Assembly (NCBI GenBank): GCA_021397845.1
Contig: CM038052.1
Location: 32,970,501-33,034,500 of the forward strand
DNA length: 64,000 nt
From: Areca catechu
Lineage: Eukaryota > Streptophyta > Magnoliopsida > Arecales > Arecaceae
Direction: 5' to 3'
The notes beneath the pieces are model-generated. The model saw nothing but the letters and a program-made list of their open reading frames with translations, searched no databases and was not told where the DNA came from. This document shows positions 11,022 to 23,701 of the stretch, piece by piece. Every line of letters starts with the position of its first letter. Position 1 is the stretch's first letter. The translations under genes were made by a program, and so were the position numbers.

Positions 11022-12593
11022 TGTTAATCCTAAAAATGATTTTGACAATTATAAAAATATTGGAGAATGAATATTATACTAACATTTTTCAAATTATCAA
11101 GAATATTTTATAGAAAGCTTTTCAATGAACATCTTTCAATTGACAACTTTATAGATCGTTGATATGATTTGTAAGCTAATATATAAATTCCTTCCCGTCT
11201 TTAAAGATTTCTTGTACCATTTGGGATGTCTAATGAGCTTTTATATAACTTGGAAACTCTCTTGAGTTCATTTGTAACTTTAAATATCCTTAAGTCATTT
11301 TGAGAAATTCTTTGTATTATGAGAGGATTAGAGAGTTAGAATTTGTATTTAAAATGCTTAAATAATTATGAAGGTCTTGTATATCATTAGAAGTCATTGG
11401 AAAATATTTGGAAGCGTGGAGAGTCGAATTATATCAAATTCCTAAAGAATTGAAGAACTGGTTGAATGAGTCTGCTCGTTCCAAATGAGCCGAATCTAGC
11501 ATGGCATGGTGACTGATACTGAGAAAATGAGCTAACTCATGTTCTGCAAGCTTTCTCTCATAGATAGAGTGCAAAAGTGAGTTTTTGGATTATCCTTCTC
11601 TCTAGATATGAGCCTTCTCTTTCAGGAATAACAAAAAGTATATTTTTGGAGTCAATTCAGATGAGTCAATTCATGACCTGCAAGCCTTCTCTCTTAGAAT
11701 GACTGAAACCTGAATTTTGAATATTGAAAATATTGAAAAAAATGAGCTAACTCCTCTGCAACGAGCCAACTCGGATCCCACGAATTGTAACAATAATAGC
11801 TAGTTCCAGAACTTGTTGAATTCAAATTTCAAAATTTCAAATGGCCATATTTTGCTTCCTAATGACTCTAAACGATTAGAAATGAATGAGAAACCAATGA
11901 AAAAATACTTAGAGAGACATAAATTCTTGGATTCAAGTAAAAAAATAACAACCTTTGAGAATATTATTTTAATTATTGTAAATAAGAGAAACTCAAGTGT
12001 TATCACCTGAAAATTTAAGAGAAGCATAACTTTTTCCCACTTACCCTCTTCAGACATTAAGTAAAAAACAAGTAAAATATTGAAGAGCAACTTTTGAAAC
12101 TTTTGAGTAGCTATATATCAAACTTCAACCGCAACAACTCAACTCTCTTTAGAGTTTATTTTCTTTGTTGCTCTATTTTGAATTATTGTTTGTGTTGTTT
12201 CAAGTCTAGTAAGGAGCCGAGACTTATGGATTGGATTTAGATTTTGATTAGTTGATCATAGAAAATCAATTAGATTATTTGTAAGTCTAGGAAATAAATA
12301 TTAAATTGGATTTAGATTATGAGCCCAATGTAAAACAATCTAATTATATTCTTATGGAAATATAGTGAAAATCTCAAGAGATTCTTGGATAGTAGGCGTA
12401 GGAGCTGAGATTGCTCCAAATCACCATAAATCTCTTATGTTTATGTATTTGATTGTCTTTCTTATTCTTTCATTTAGCTTCCACACTTCACACAATACTT
12501 GAGCCATATTTTCTTTGTTTTTAAAAGTATATATTAGTTTTAATTTTTGAAAAATCCAATGCACCCCCTCTTGGATTGTTGGTCTAGGCAACA
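11022..12593 (+). repeat. 5' LTR of C1
   Basis: Starts TGTTAATCC, ends TCTAGGCAACA, and aligns by eye along its length with 23781-25313 (e.g. TTTCAAATTATCAAGAATATTTT at 11088; ACTTTATAGATC at 11147). Contains GAGTTGACTC/GAGCCAACTCGG-type motifs near 11460-11790, decayed forms of the array seen in C2. Confidence 0.85.
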
Positions 12594-12595
12594 AG

Positions 12596-12608
12596 TAGTA
12601 TCAAAGCC
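12596..12608 (+). promoter_or_regulatory. PBS of C1, decayed
   Basis: TAGTATCAAAGCC differs from the initiator-Met tRNA site TGGTATCAGAGCC at two positions, both G to A, and sits 2 bp after the LTR end. Confidence 0.75.
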
Positions 12609-13640
12609 ATGTCTCAATGCTCCTAATCCAATGATTAGGAGAAGAGATCAGGGCAACCCACATGAATACTTTATTAGCTAAAGGACAATCTAATAATAAA
12701 CTTATACTTTTTAATGGCACTCACTATATTTATTAGAAAGCTAGAATGAGAATTTATATTCAAGCCATAGGCTTTCAATTGTTGAGAGTAATCATAAAAG
12801 ATCCTCACACACCTATTAAGAAGGTTGATGGCATTGACTCCCAAAATCAAAAGATGAATAGGATTATCATAACATGAAGATGGTTAAAATAATGTAAAAG
12901 CCAGGAACCTCTTGTATGTACACTAGATCCAAATGAGTTTAATCAGATTTTCACTTGCAACTCTACAAAAAAAAATTTGGGATAGCTTTAAGTTACACAG
13001 AAGGCACAAACTAAGTTAAAATTCAAAAATTAATTTGCTCATACAAAACTATGAATTATTCAAAATGGAACCACTAAGACCATTTCTGAAATATTTACAA
13101 GATTTATTGATATTATTAACAGTCTCAAAAGTCTTGATAGAACATATTTTAATAGTAACTTGGTAGATAAAACTCTTCAATCATTGCTAAACAAATAGGA
13201 TCTAAAGGTCACCGTATTCAAGAAGCAAAGGATCTCATTAACTTATTATTAGAAAAGCTTCTTAGATCCTTGATGATATATGAACTAAACATGAAGTATC
13301 ATAGTGATGAGAAAGGAAAAAAGAAGAAAACCAAAGCTCTTAAAGCTGCAACTAAAGGAAAAAAAAGAGAAAAAAGCCCCTCATTTGAAGAAGAGAACGG
13401 AGATAAGGATATGGCCCTTATGATGAGAAGATTTGAAGATTTATGGATAAAGGCATATCATAATATAAAAGGAGATACTTGGCTAAGGAAAAGCCAAGTA
13501 AAGAAAAAGACAAGGAGAAGGACAAGGATCAACGGTCCATTTGTTATGAATACAAAAAATTCAGGGCATTATCAATCAGACTGCCCTATACTAAAAAATA
13601 GCCACAAGAAGAGCAAGAAGAACAAGAAGTTGCCCATCCA
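12601..13640 (+). pseudogene. Gag N-terminal part of C1
   Basis: Broken frames from 12620 give copia gag words matching those of C2 at 42050 (LYWKARMRIYIQA-like text around 12725-12770, then a conserved Asn/Pro segment). At 13545-13590 the zinc knuckle reads CYEY.K..GHYQSDCP across two frames; the second Cys of CX2C is changed to Tyr. The Lys/Glu-rich linker at 13270-13500 is also typical. Stops are frequent. Confidence 0.65.
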
Positions 13641-14329
13641 AGCTTCATGGCAAATGAGGAAGAGGTATGCGCTGAAAATAAATATGATTTTATCTTTGAT
13701 GAATTACATGATGCATTTAATGATCTTGTGCATGAATACAAATTGCTAAAAATTGAGCACAAGAAATTAAAAAGACATATAGATCTTTCTCTCTTGAGAA
13801 CACCAATCTTGCTAATAAAAATGATGATTTAAATGCCAAGATTGATATTTTAGAAAAAGAAAAGAATAATTTTTCTAAAGAAAAAGAATTTTAGAAAAAG
13901 AAAATGATGTTTGAAAGTTTTATGTGATAAGTTTTTGAATGAGAAAAAATATTTTGATTGAAGAAAAGAAGCATAAATTTTTGAAGAATTTTCTTATTCC
14001 TGCTTCTTCCATTTGATTTATTGTGAATCTAGACTTAATGCATATCTTGCTAAAATAAGAAAAGTTTGGATTCCAAAAGGAACCATAATCACTAATCTTA
14101 AAGGATCCAAGAATGTTTGGATACTAAATTGTCCACTTAGTATGTTTTGCAGGAATGTCTTGCAGTCAAACAAGAAAAAAAAAGTTTTTGAAAAATGGTT
14201 GTACAAGATAATTTAAGAAGTGGACATACTATATTTTGGACTAAATGGTAAAGGAAGGATTCTACATATTGGTAAATTCCATACTTTTCCTTCCATAATT
14301 GAAAATGTAGTAGAATATTTGTTATAAAT

Positions 14330-14715
14330 GTTGCACAATTACTTTGAAAAATTATTTTAAGTATTTATAGAATCAAGTTTAGATTTATAGTCATTGGTTA
14401 TGATCATGAACTTTTTGATATTGATGAATTTCATGCTATCATGATTAAACTTATGATTATAAGACCTTCACTTGATTTTGAATAATGTATCTTAAATTAC
14501 TTTATGAAAAGTGTTTTTAAAGTTGCATATTGCTTTGAAAATTGTTTCAATTAATTAATTAGAATCAAGTTTAAACTAATAGTCATTTGTTGTGATCATG
14601 AACCTTTTGATGTTGATGGATTCATGCTCTCATGATTAAATTTGTGATTATTAGACTTTCACTTGATTTTGATTAATATAGTTTTAAATTATTTCAAGTG
14701 AAATATTATGATTTA
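14330..14715 (+). repeat. 192-bp tandem duplication in X
   Basis: Two head-to-tail copies start GTTGCACAATTACTTTGAAA (14330) and GTTGCATATTGCTTTGAAA (14522). Both contain ATGATCATGAAC..TTTTGAT and CTTTCACTTGATTTTGA-like stretches at matching places. The copies have diverged. Confidence 0.8.
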
Positions 14716-15839
14716 TGTGTTTACATTTTTTTGTATCTATGCTTAAACTAAAAATATTAGAACAAGTATAGAACTGGTAGTTAAGGGTTACATTAAGAAG
14801 AAGGTATGTATATTGATAAATCCTTGCTCTAGTAGCTAAACTTGCTATTAAATACTTCTAGCATTTGTATGGATATCAAATCATTTTAATGAATTTGAAA
14901 TCATGCTAAAAGTTTTTAAATGATTAATCCTTTGTATTTTGAAAATTATGAATATCTTGAAATTCTCAAATCTTGATGCATGTGCTTTCATGTTTTATTC
15001 CTTAAATGAATTCATATTTTTAAGGGGGAATAACATTTAGGGGGAGCATCAAAAGATTTGTTATCATGCTTTAAATGTTTTCTTTATATCATGCTTTACT
15101 TGCTCTAATACTCCTCTTTATCTTCAAGTCTAATTTTTTAGGGGAGTTTCATTCAATTGATATTAAAATTTATATCTAATCCTAGTAACTGTTTCGGATT
15201 GGGTTAGTCACAATGGCCGTCCGATCATAGGAGCTAAGTAGGATTTAAAAACCCTCACTTTCCATTCACTGGGATCTCTTATGACATGTTGGGTACTGTT
15301 GTGACCTTATCCCATGAACAAGTGAGGTGAATGGATAATATTGAATTATCTTTTGCATATGCATATCATTTTGTGGTATCATGTTTAAATAATATCATAT
15401 TTCAAGTGGTATCACGTTTAATTAATTTCATGTATTGATTTTGATGATCTACTTGCTATTCTTTTCACCTTTATTCCTATTTTGTATTGCATTTCATCCT
15501 TTTTCATGATGTCAAAAAGGGAGAGAAAAATGTTAAATATGAAAAGGAAAAGATACGATAAACATGAAAAATCATTTGAGAAATGAATGAAAGTGTAAAA
15601 GGAGAAAAGAAAGTAAAATATTTCAATCTTAAGTGAAGAATTAGTAAGAGAAAGAAAATTTGAAAAATTTCCATATTTTGAAAAATATTTGAAGAATTCT
15701 TTGAAAATTTTGGATCATATTTTAAGGGGGAGCTTGGTGCTTATTGATTTTGAGCTTACATGTTTATCTTATTGTTAATCTTTTTAAGCTTATCCTATTC
15801 ATATACTTAAAGGTTTTATCATCATCAAAAAGGGGAGAT

Positions 15840-17192
15840 TGTTGACTCTGGTCTTGATTTTGATAATTGATAAAATGTTTAAGTATATATGAGTACTAAT
15901 TATATTTTAAGTATGTTTATCAGATCTTAGTACTCATCCATGTTGAATGAAGAAATACTTGTATTTCAGTTAAAAAAGTTTCTAAATTAATGAAAAATCA
16001 AGTATATAGACTTTGGAATTGATATGGAAGAACTTGAAGAGGTTAAAGTTTAATTTTTGGTCAAGTTTCAGTTCTGGCATGCCAAGTGTCGACACATGGG
16101 AAGCAAGTGTTGATACCTGGAAAGCAAGTGTCGACACCTGAAGACCAAGTATTGACTCAAGGCCTGAGTTTTTTTGAAAATATAGAACTATGTCATCTGG
16201 AGGTTTTTACCTCAAGTGTCGACTCACAGAAATGAAGTGTCGACACTTGAAAATGAAGTGTCGACTCATGAAGGTCAAGTGTTGACACTTGGATTATAAC
16301 GGCTAGTTTTTGAAGCTGCAGAACTTCTCCAACTTGCTTCCAACGGCCATATTTTCATCCCCAATAGTCATAAATGGTCATTTAAGATTTAGAGAGCTAT
16401 ATAAATATCAAAAATCAAATGGGGAAGCAATTCTTTGGTGAGATTATTAAATATCCTTCAAGTATTCAAGAGTTGAGTGGTTCAAGCCTTCAAGCTTCCA
16501 AGTTTCAAAGAGAGCATCCAAAGTTCACATCCCCAAGCATCATTCAAGGCTTCAACATCTTGAAGACAAGTTCTTCATTAATAATCAAGGGCTTCAAAGA
16601 GATATTTGCTTAATTTTAGAAAGCTTTTATTGTACTCTTTCTTATTGTTCTTACATTGTTTACTTAAGGTTTTTGGTGAGTCTTGAAAATCAAAGAGATT
16701 TTTGGTGAGCCTTGAAAAACCAATTAGGTTCTTGGTTTGCTCACAAAACCAAGGAAGGTTGTTGGTTATCCTATGTTAGAAAACCAACTAGGATTTGACT
16801 TGTGAGCCCGGAGACAAAACAAGTTATAAAGGTTGTTGGTGAGCCTAGGTGACAAAACCAACTTGGGTTTTGATTAGTGAGCCCAGAAAAACTAATCAAC
16901 TATAATCTTGGTGATTATAGTGAAATTCTCAAGGGGATCTTGGGAAGTAGATGTAGGTGCCTTGGAGTGCACCAAACACTATATATCTTTGTGTTTGTGT
17001 GATTGTTTTTCTTATGTATTTACTTATTTATTTCTGCTATATATTATTTTGAAACACACAAACACTTTGGCAAAATACAAGCACTTGATTTGCAATTAGC
17101 ACATACTTGCTTTAGTTCATATTTGAAGTAGCTTGAATTTTTTTATAAAATCCAATTCACCCCCTCTTGGGTTGCATCATCTCTGGGCAACA
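15840..17192 (+). repeat. Lone LTR of element X
   Basis: Begins TGTTGACTCTGG immediately after the purine tract AAAAAGGGGAGAT and ends CTCTGGGCAACA, the same boundary words as the C1 and C2 LTRs. 1353 bp. Its body differs from both, so it is a third family. It carries an array of AAGTGTCGACAC-like motifs (16080-16290). No PBS follows its end. Confidence 0.8.
16078..16290 (+). repeat. Array of AAGTGTCGACAC-type motifs in LTR-X
   Basis: Eight copies of a ~17-bp sequence with core AAGTGTCGACNC (some decayed to TTGAC or ATTGAC) lie in about 210 bp. The core contains the palindrome GTCGAC. Position in the LTR suggests an enhancer-like array; function not shown. Confidence 0.7.
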
Positions 17193-17204
17193 AAAATCAA
17201 CCAA

Positions 17205-17780
17205 CTTTTGCTTGATGGCTTTAGAAAATGAGATATGCAATGAACCTAACATTGAATTTATATTTAATAAATTGCATACTGCCTTTTATGACTTACAAAA
17301 TTTAAGAAAGCTAGTTTAAAAATCAAGTCTCTCAAACATTCAAATGATGCTTTACAAAAAGACAAAAATGATGCTTTAGAGAAAAATAATATCTTGCAAA
17401 AAGAATTGAATGAATCTCTTGAAAGTAATAAGGCTTTACAAAATGCGAAAGAGGGACATTCTGAAAAACTTAAAGCTTTAAAGGAAAAGAATGAAAATTT
17501 GGAAAAGGAAGTTCAAAAACTTAAACCTTTGATTGATAAGCTGACTTTGAGTTCAAATAAACTTAAGTTAATCCCTAAAAACCAAAGGAAATTAAATGAT
17601 AAAGTTGGAATTGGGTATAACTCAAGTTTCAATAACAAATTTTCAGTAACCAGACTTTTTGGAACCAAATTTTCAACACCTAAGCTTTTATAAAAGATAA
17701 ATGTTTTTTTCTCTTTACTGTAATAAAATTGAACATAAAACTTATGAGTGCAGCTTAAGGAAGAAAAATAGAAATAAAGT
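17205..17780 (+). pseudogene. Gag C-terminal coiled coil of C1
   Basis: From 17210 a frame reads CLMALENEICNEPNIEF, then a long Lys/Glu/Leu-rich coiled coil in the open frame 17394-17693 (KLKALKEKNENLEKEVQKLK). A second zinc-knuckle position near 17710-17750 is only partly kept. It matches the C2 gag at 43070-43440 in order and composition. Confidence 0.65.
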
Positions 17781-19140
17781 TAAGAAAATTTGGATTCCTA
17801 AATGAACCATGGTGACTAAATCTAAAAGATCCAAGAAAACTTGGGTATCTAAAATCTTGATTTATTTTACAAGGATGTCTTGCAGCTCAAGGATCAAAAA
17901 GAACATGGTACTTGGATAATGGTTGCTCAGATATATGATGGGCGATAAGAAATAATTCTTCATCTTAGAAATGAAAGAAAGTGGCATTGTAATATTTGGA
18001 GATAATGAAAAGGGGAAATCATTAATATTGGTAAGATCAAAATCATCCCTTCAACATATATTGAGAATGTGTTGCTAGTAGACAAATTGAAACATAATCT
18101 ATTAAGTATAATCAATTATGTGACAAAGACTTAGAAATTTTGTTCAAATCTTCAATGTGCATAGTTACTAGTTCTTTTGATTTAAGCATCAAATTATAGG
18201 ACATAGACTTGGAAATATTTACACAATGGACTTAAATAATTTAGCCATGAAAAGTAGTACAAGTCTAGTAGCTATAAATGCTAAAATCAAAGAAACTAGT
18301 TAGCTTTAGCATAGAAGACTTGGACATGCTAGCATGCATATTTTATCTAAATTAATCTCTAAAAATTTAGTTAAAGGTTTGCCTTGAGTTTTGAAAATGA
18401 TTATGTATGTGATGCTTGTCAATTAGTAGACAAACTAGGAAGAGTTTCAAATCTAAAAATATTGTTTCAATATCTAGATCCTTAGAGCTATTATACATGG
18501 ATTTATTTGGACCAACTAGGACCACAAGCATGGGAGATAAGAAATATGGACTTCTGATAGTAAATATTTTTTTTAGATTTACTTAGAAACTATTTTTGGC
18601 ACATAAAGATAAGACATTTAATATTTTCCAAAAATTTTATAAGAAGTTTCAAATTAGAAAATCTTTGAATTATTTAAATAAGAAGTGATCATGATACATA
18701 ATTTTAAAATTAATATTTTGAAGAATTTTGTAATGAGCATAGCATTGATTATAACTTCTTGGCTCTAAGAATACTATAACAAAATAATGTTGTGGAGAGA
18801 GAATAGAACATTGAAAGAGATGGTCCGAACAATGTCGTGTAAAGGCAATCTTTCAAAGTACTTTTAGGCTGAAGCTGTGAACACTACATGTTACATCCTT
18901 AACTATGTTTTTATTAGATCTATTTTAAAGAAAACCCCTTGTGAGCTTTAGAATGATAAAAAGCCCATATAAATTATTTTCCTGTATTTGGTTATAAATA
19001 TTTTATCTTAAATAATAGAAAAGATAATCTTAAAAATTTAATGCAAAATTTGATGAAATGTATCTTTCTTGGGTATTCAACTTCAAGTAAAGCCTATAGA
19101 ATTTTTAATAAAAGGACTTTAGCTGTTCAAGAATCTATTT
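17780..19140 (+). pseudogene. Protease and integrase of C1
   Basis: Protease: around 17900-17935 the frame reads TWYLDNGCS, where the active-site Ser of the usual LDSG is replaced by Asn. Gag-pre-integrase follows with HRRLGHAS and HILSKLISKNLVKGLP near 18310-18380. The integrase core is recognisable from MDLFGPTRTTS-like text (18495) to WNREQNIERDG-like text near 18800, and the wording parallels C2 closely. Several stops per 200 bp. Confidence 0.7.
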
Positions 19141-19439
19141 ATATTATCTTTAATAAATCTAATCTTTCACCTTCTGGAAAAAATAGTGCATAGATAATGA
19201 TACACGTACATTAAATGAAGGAATGAAAGACTTGAGACTAAAAACAAACAAATTGAAGAAGGGAAGGAAAAGGTAAGAAAAGAGCATGATAATTTGCCTA
19301 AGAAATAGAGGTATGTACATCATCATCCTGAGGATTTAATTATAGGTAATCCCTCACAAGATATTAGAACTAGATCTTTATTTAGATACATTTTTGATTA
19401 CCTTATATTTGTCTCTTAAATTGAATCCAATTGCATAAA

Positions 19440-20925
19440 AAAGCTGAAAAAGATCCAAATTGGAAGATAATGCCTATATGTAAGAGGAGTTGAACCAATT
19501 TGAGTGGAACAATGTTTATTCCTTAGTTAGTAGACCTAAAGAACATCCAATCATAGATATTAAATGGATATTTAGGAACAAATTAGATGAAAAAATGTTG
19601 TTACAAAAAGCAAGACTTATGGCCAAAGGATATAATCAAGAAGAGGGAATAGATTTTGATAAAACTTATGTATCCGTAACAAGATTAGAGGCTATAAAAC
19701 TTTTACTTTTGCTTGTCATATGAATTTCAAATTATTTTAAATGGATATAAAGGTACTTTTCTTATAGATATTTTTTAAAGAAGTTTTTGTAGAGTAACCT
19801 CCTAGATTTGAAAGTCATGTCCTAATTTGCCTAATCATGTTTTCAAATTGAACAAAATTTTGTATGGTCTTAAGCAAGCCCCTAGAGCTTGGTATGAAAG
19901 ATAACAAATTTTTACTTAAAAATAGTTTTATAAAGGGTGGTGTAGATATAACATTGTTTATTAATAAAAAAAATGATAAAATGTTAGTTGTATAGATTTA
20001 TGTGGATAATATAATCTTTGGTACAACTAATGAAGATCTTTGCCAAGAATTTCTGAGCTTATGCAAGGTGAATTTGAAATGAGCATGACAGATAAGCTGA
20101 CGTTCTTTCTTGGACTTCTAATTAAATAAACAAATAAAGAATATTCAATAACCAAATCAAGTACATCAAGGAACTATTAAAAAGTTTGGGATAGAATCCA
20201 CTAAAAAATGGCACACCAATGAGCCCAACTTGCAGGCTTGACAAAGATGAAGATGAAAATAGTATTGATCAAAAGCTATATCAAGGTATGATTAGATCTT
20301 TACTATATTATATTGCTAGCATGCTTGATATCTTATTTAGTATTTATATATATGCTAGATTTCAATCTAATCTAAAAGAATCACATATACTTACTGTGAA
20401 AAAAATCATAAAACATGCTAAAGGAATATCTAACTTAGGATTATCATATTCTAAACACTCATCTTTAGATTTAATTGATTATTCTAATACTGATTATGGT
20501 AGTTGTAAAATTGATAGAAAGAGTACTAGTGGAACTTAATCTCATAGCATAGTAAGAAACAAATTTTTTAGTACTATCCACTGCTGAAGCAAAGTTTGTA
20601 GCTGCAAGGAGTTGTTGTATTCAAATACTTTGGATTAAGCAACAACTAAAAAACTTTGGTATTAAACAAACTAAAATCCCAATCAGATGTGATAATACCA
20701 ATGCTATTAATTTAACTAAGAATCATATTTAATATTGTAGAACAAAATATATAGAAATTAGATATCATTTTATTAAAATTCATGTATAAAATGGAGACAT
20801 TGAACTATAATTTATTTATACTAAAAAATAATTAGCTGACATATTCACCAAACTACTTAATGAAGATAGGTTTTTAATAATTAGAGATGAATTATGATTA
20901 TGTGATCCTTTTTAGAAATTTACTT
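19440..20925 (+). pseudogene. Reverse transcriptase and RNase H of C1
   Basis: Open frame 19490-19723 contains HPIIDIKWIFRNKLDEK and ARLMAKGYNQEEGIDFDKTY, the copia RT N-terminal half. The catalytic box at 19999-20010 reads YVDN, not YVDD, so one catalytic Asp is lost. RNase H words follow (open frame 20219-20539: DQKLYQGMIRSLLYYIASM, FQSNLKESH, CKIDRKSTSGT) and continue to about 20925. Non-functional. Confidence 0.8.
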
Positions 20926-21054
20926 AAAAAATTTTAAATTTAAGAAAAAATTTCTAGATCCGATCATACTTAATTTTAAGGATGTGCAACTTATTTTAGT
21001 GATTAAAGAATCCAAAATCTTTTCTGACCTTTTTGGATCCTAAAACCTTTATTT

Positions 21055-21110
21055 TGCTCGAGCCAACTCGAGCTGACCTATGTTTGTGTGAGTCAACTTG
21101 AATGTAGGAA
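21055..21110 (+). promoter_or_regulatory. Decayed GAGCCGACTCGA motifs between pol and env-like ORF of C1
   Basis: CTCGAGCCAACTCGAGCTGAC and GTGAGTCAACTTGAA occur 130 bp after the end of pol. This is the same place and the same motif as the better preserved set in C2 (47109-47226). Confidence 0.55.
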
Positions 21111-21254
21111 ATCTATTTTTTATACAATGCCTAGACACCTTTTGAACTTTACCTTTCATTGTTTAATCGAGTTGTTCTAACACCTTCTACAGTCCATTAT
21201 TGCTCAAACCCTAGGAGACCACAGTCTAACCTAATCTAGCCAAATCCAAGTAAG

Positions 21255-22122
21255 ATGGGATCTCGAAAAGTGCTAGCCTATAAGAGGAAAAGGACCTTCC
21301 ATGGCCAAAACACCAAAATGACAAGCTGTTCCTGTGGTTCCACTAGCTCAATCGGTTATTTAGATAATGAACCAACCCATGACCACCGGATGAAAGGTTT
21401 CTTTTGAATTTTTAGACCAAGAACACTTTAGAATAGGTGACTGGATTAAAAATCAAAGATGGATAAGATTTTGCTCCTTGAATGTACCAACCTATCCATC
21501 TCTTGTTAGATCGTTCTTTGAAAACTTAAAGATAGGGACCTTTCAGATTTCATCCACTATGAAGGGTGTATTGGTCATATTGGATGAGACTAGATTGAGC
21601 CATTTGCTAGAGACGCCAAGGAAGGAGGATCCTATTTGCATTTAGATAAAAAGTTAGATGGCTGGAGGATGGTATTAGAAAAGAGAGATGTTAGGCAAGT
21701 TAGAAATCTTCTAGCCAATCAACTTTTCCTTAAGATGAGATTGCTCCACAACATGGTTAGCAGAATCTTTTTCCCAAAAATAGGGAGATATGATTGGGTT
21801 ATCAAGAGAGATGTAGCTTTTATGCATTTTATGATTGAAGGACAACCCATTAACCTGTTGTTTTTATGATCATACAAATTAAGGAAGCAGGTAGGAAGAG
21901 TATAGCTTGCATACCCTATGGCATGGTATTTGTCCTTGTTTTTAGGAGTCAGTGTTGATGTTACTAGAGAGGATGCTAGGAGGCTTCTTCACACTGACTG
22001 GTATAGTGATGATTGCTTCAAAGGATGGGATATCACAAAGTTGATGGAAATTGGATAAAGAAAGTCTCAAGTCAGAAGCCAGCATGATTAGACACTTCAA
22101 ATGAGGACTTTGCTATCATTGG

Positions 22123-22160
<38 letters not shown>

Positions 22161-22929
22161 GTTGAGACTGAGACACCTGGTGTAGCTAGACCCTCTATTG
22201 GAGAGACATCATGATAGTCAGCTAGCCCGAGGACGCCTCGTACTAGACCTTCTGCTACAGGACCTTCTGTACTAGCTACCTCTTCTATTAGGATTACTTT
22301 GGAGCACTTACTCAATTTGCTAATGGATTGACCATCCAGATGAGCTCCATATTCTTTGATTTTAGACAGGACCTCACTCATAGCTATTAGAATCTGAGAG
22401 CGGACTTCACTCATAGCTGTCAAGATCTAAGAAAGGACTTTACTCGCAATTATAGAAGCACAAAGAGGATATGAGATAGCTCACTCTTAGGGTTGAGGTT
22501 GTTGAGTAGAGGCATTCAAAAGAAGTAGCTCGATCCAGAGAGTTTGATGGGTTGAGAGATGACATGTAGAGGATGAGAGGTGATGCTAATCAATTTGCTA
22601 GAGAGCAAGATGAGAGGACTACTAACATATAGCAGGGGATTTACAAACTTGAGTATAAGATGGGGAGTGTTCTACTTGGCTTTACTAGATCTACCTTTGG
22701 TCTATCTTTTAGTCAAACACCCATGAGAGCACTACAACCTTCTCCTAGTCAAGCACCCAAGCCACCTTTCACTGTTGTTGTTCGACCTAGCATAGGTTTC
22801 CCTCCTGTACCTAGAGTTGGACCAATCTCGCAGACTCACCATTCTCACGGTCCTCCACCTCCTATCCATCTATTTTGGATTGTTGCACTGTTCACCATGA
22901 GTATTCAAAATGAGAGCAATAGTGACTAG
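21255..22929 (+). pseudogene. Envelope-position ORF of C1
   Basis: From ATG 21255 (MGSRKVLAYKRKR) a broken reading frame runs to a stop at 22929. Recognisable parts in order: a basic N-terminus; a globular part with WRMVLEKRDVRQVRNLLAN and LLHNMVSRIFFPKIGRYDW (21636-21869); a CIPYGMVFVLVF motif and MGYHKVDG near 21910-22040; a (GAT)13 tract giving poly-Asp (22122-22160); a short coiled coil; and a Pro-rich tail (22690-22870). The same order is found in C2. Plant databases hold relatives of this part as 'putative plant transposon protein'. Its role is unknown and no transmembrane envelope features were seen. At least eight stops or frame changes. Confidence 0.65.
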
Positions 22930-23669
22930 ATCTTAAGATTGTATATGTATTAGGCTGTATGTATGTTTGGATCATTAGAATCCAACCTTTTTGTTATGTA
23001 GTATCTTGTTGTTACTCATATAATAGTGAACATTTTGTGAACAAATTATTGTTATGTTTATCAAATTTTTAATATGATATGACTTTTTATGTACAATTTG
23101 TCGTTATCTTTCTATGTCACTACTTATCACTTTTCTTACTATATATTATCCTTTTGCCACCCTCTTTGCTGATGACAAAAAGGGGGAGACAAGAATGGGC
23201 ATGAGCATGAGCATGAGTTAGACATATGAGGATAAGGAAAATCATTATGTATACATATAAGGAAAATCATTATGTATGCATATAAGCAAAATCATTATGT
23301 ATGTTTGAAATATATAACTGAAACCTTAAAAACCTTAAGGGAGAGCATTGTGTTAATAAAGCCATTGCGTTAATAAAGCTTAAGATCTTATATACTTTGA
23401 TGAAACCCTTATTTCATGTCTTGGTATGTTTTTTTATAATAATGGAACGTAGAATGTCTATGCTCTATATACTTATGCTGTGATATGAATCTCTAAGCGT
23501 TTTACAAACTCGAGTCGAGTTGCCATAGTATATAATTGATATATCAATATGCTTTGATACATGTAAATTTCAAAGCATTATGAATTGATACATTTTATAA
23601 GGAGATTTCACTAATATTTTGATACTTTTGATATGTTTACAATTCTGATACATTACATTATAAAGTTTC

Positions 23670-23701
<32 letters not shown>

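Larger units (their letters stand above)
13640..17192 (+). mobile_element. Sirevirus remnant X embedded in C1 gag
   Basis: The gag coiled-coil segment occurs twice, at about 13640-14210 and again at 17205-17690. Between them come a protease C-terminus (14230-14320), an abrupt jump to a typical Sirevirus 3' region with at least five purine tracts (e.g. 15021-15045, 15722-15733, 15825-15839), and a complete LTR (15840-17192). No PBS follows that LTR; C1 gag resumes at once. The simplest reading is that X inserted into C1 gag, lost its 5' LTR by recombination between the two gags, and lost pol by internal deletion near 14325. That history is inference; the duplicated coil and lone LTR are seen directly. 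Confidence 0.65.

Noticed and set aside
15180..15330. Possible 5S rRNA-like text (GGATTTAAAAACCC, GGGTACTG)
   Set aside because: Does not match the 5S internal promoter boxes; it lies in the Sirevirus 3' region.
22097..22423. 108-codon minus-strand ORF ending in poly-Ile
   Set aside because: Antisense reading of the (GAT)13 tract in the env-like ORF.
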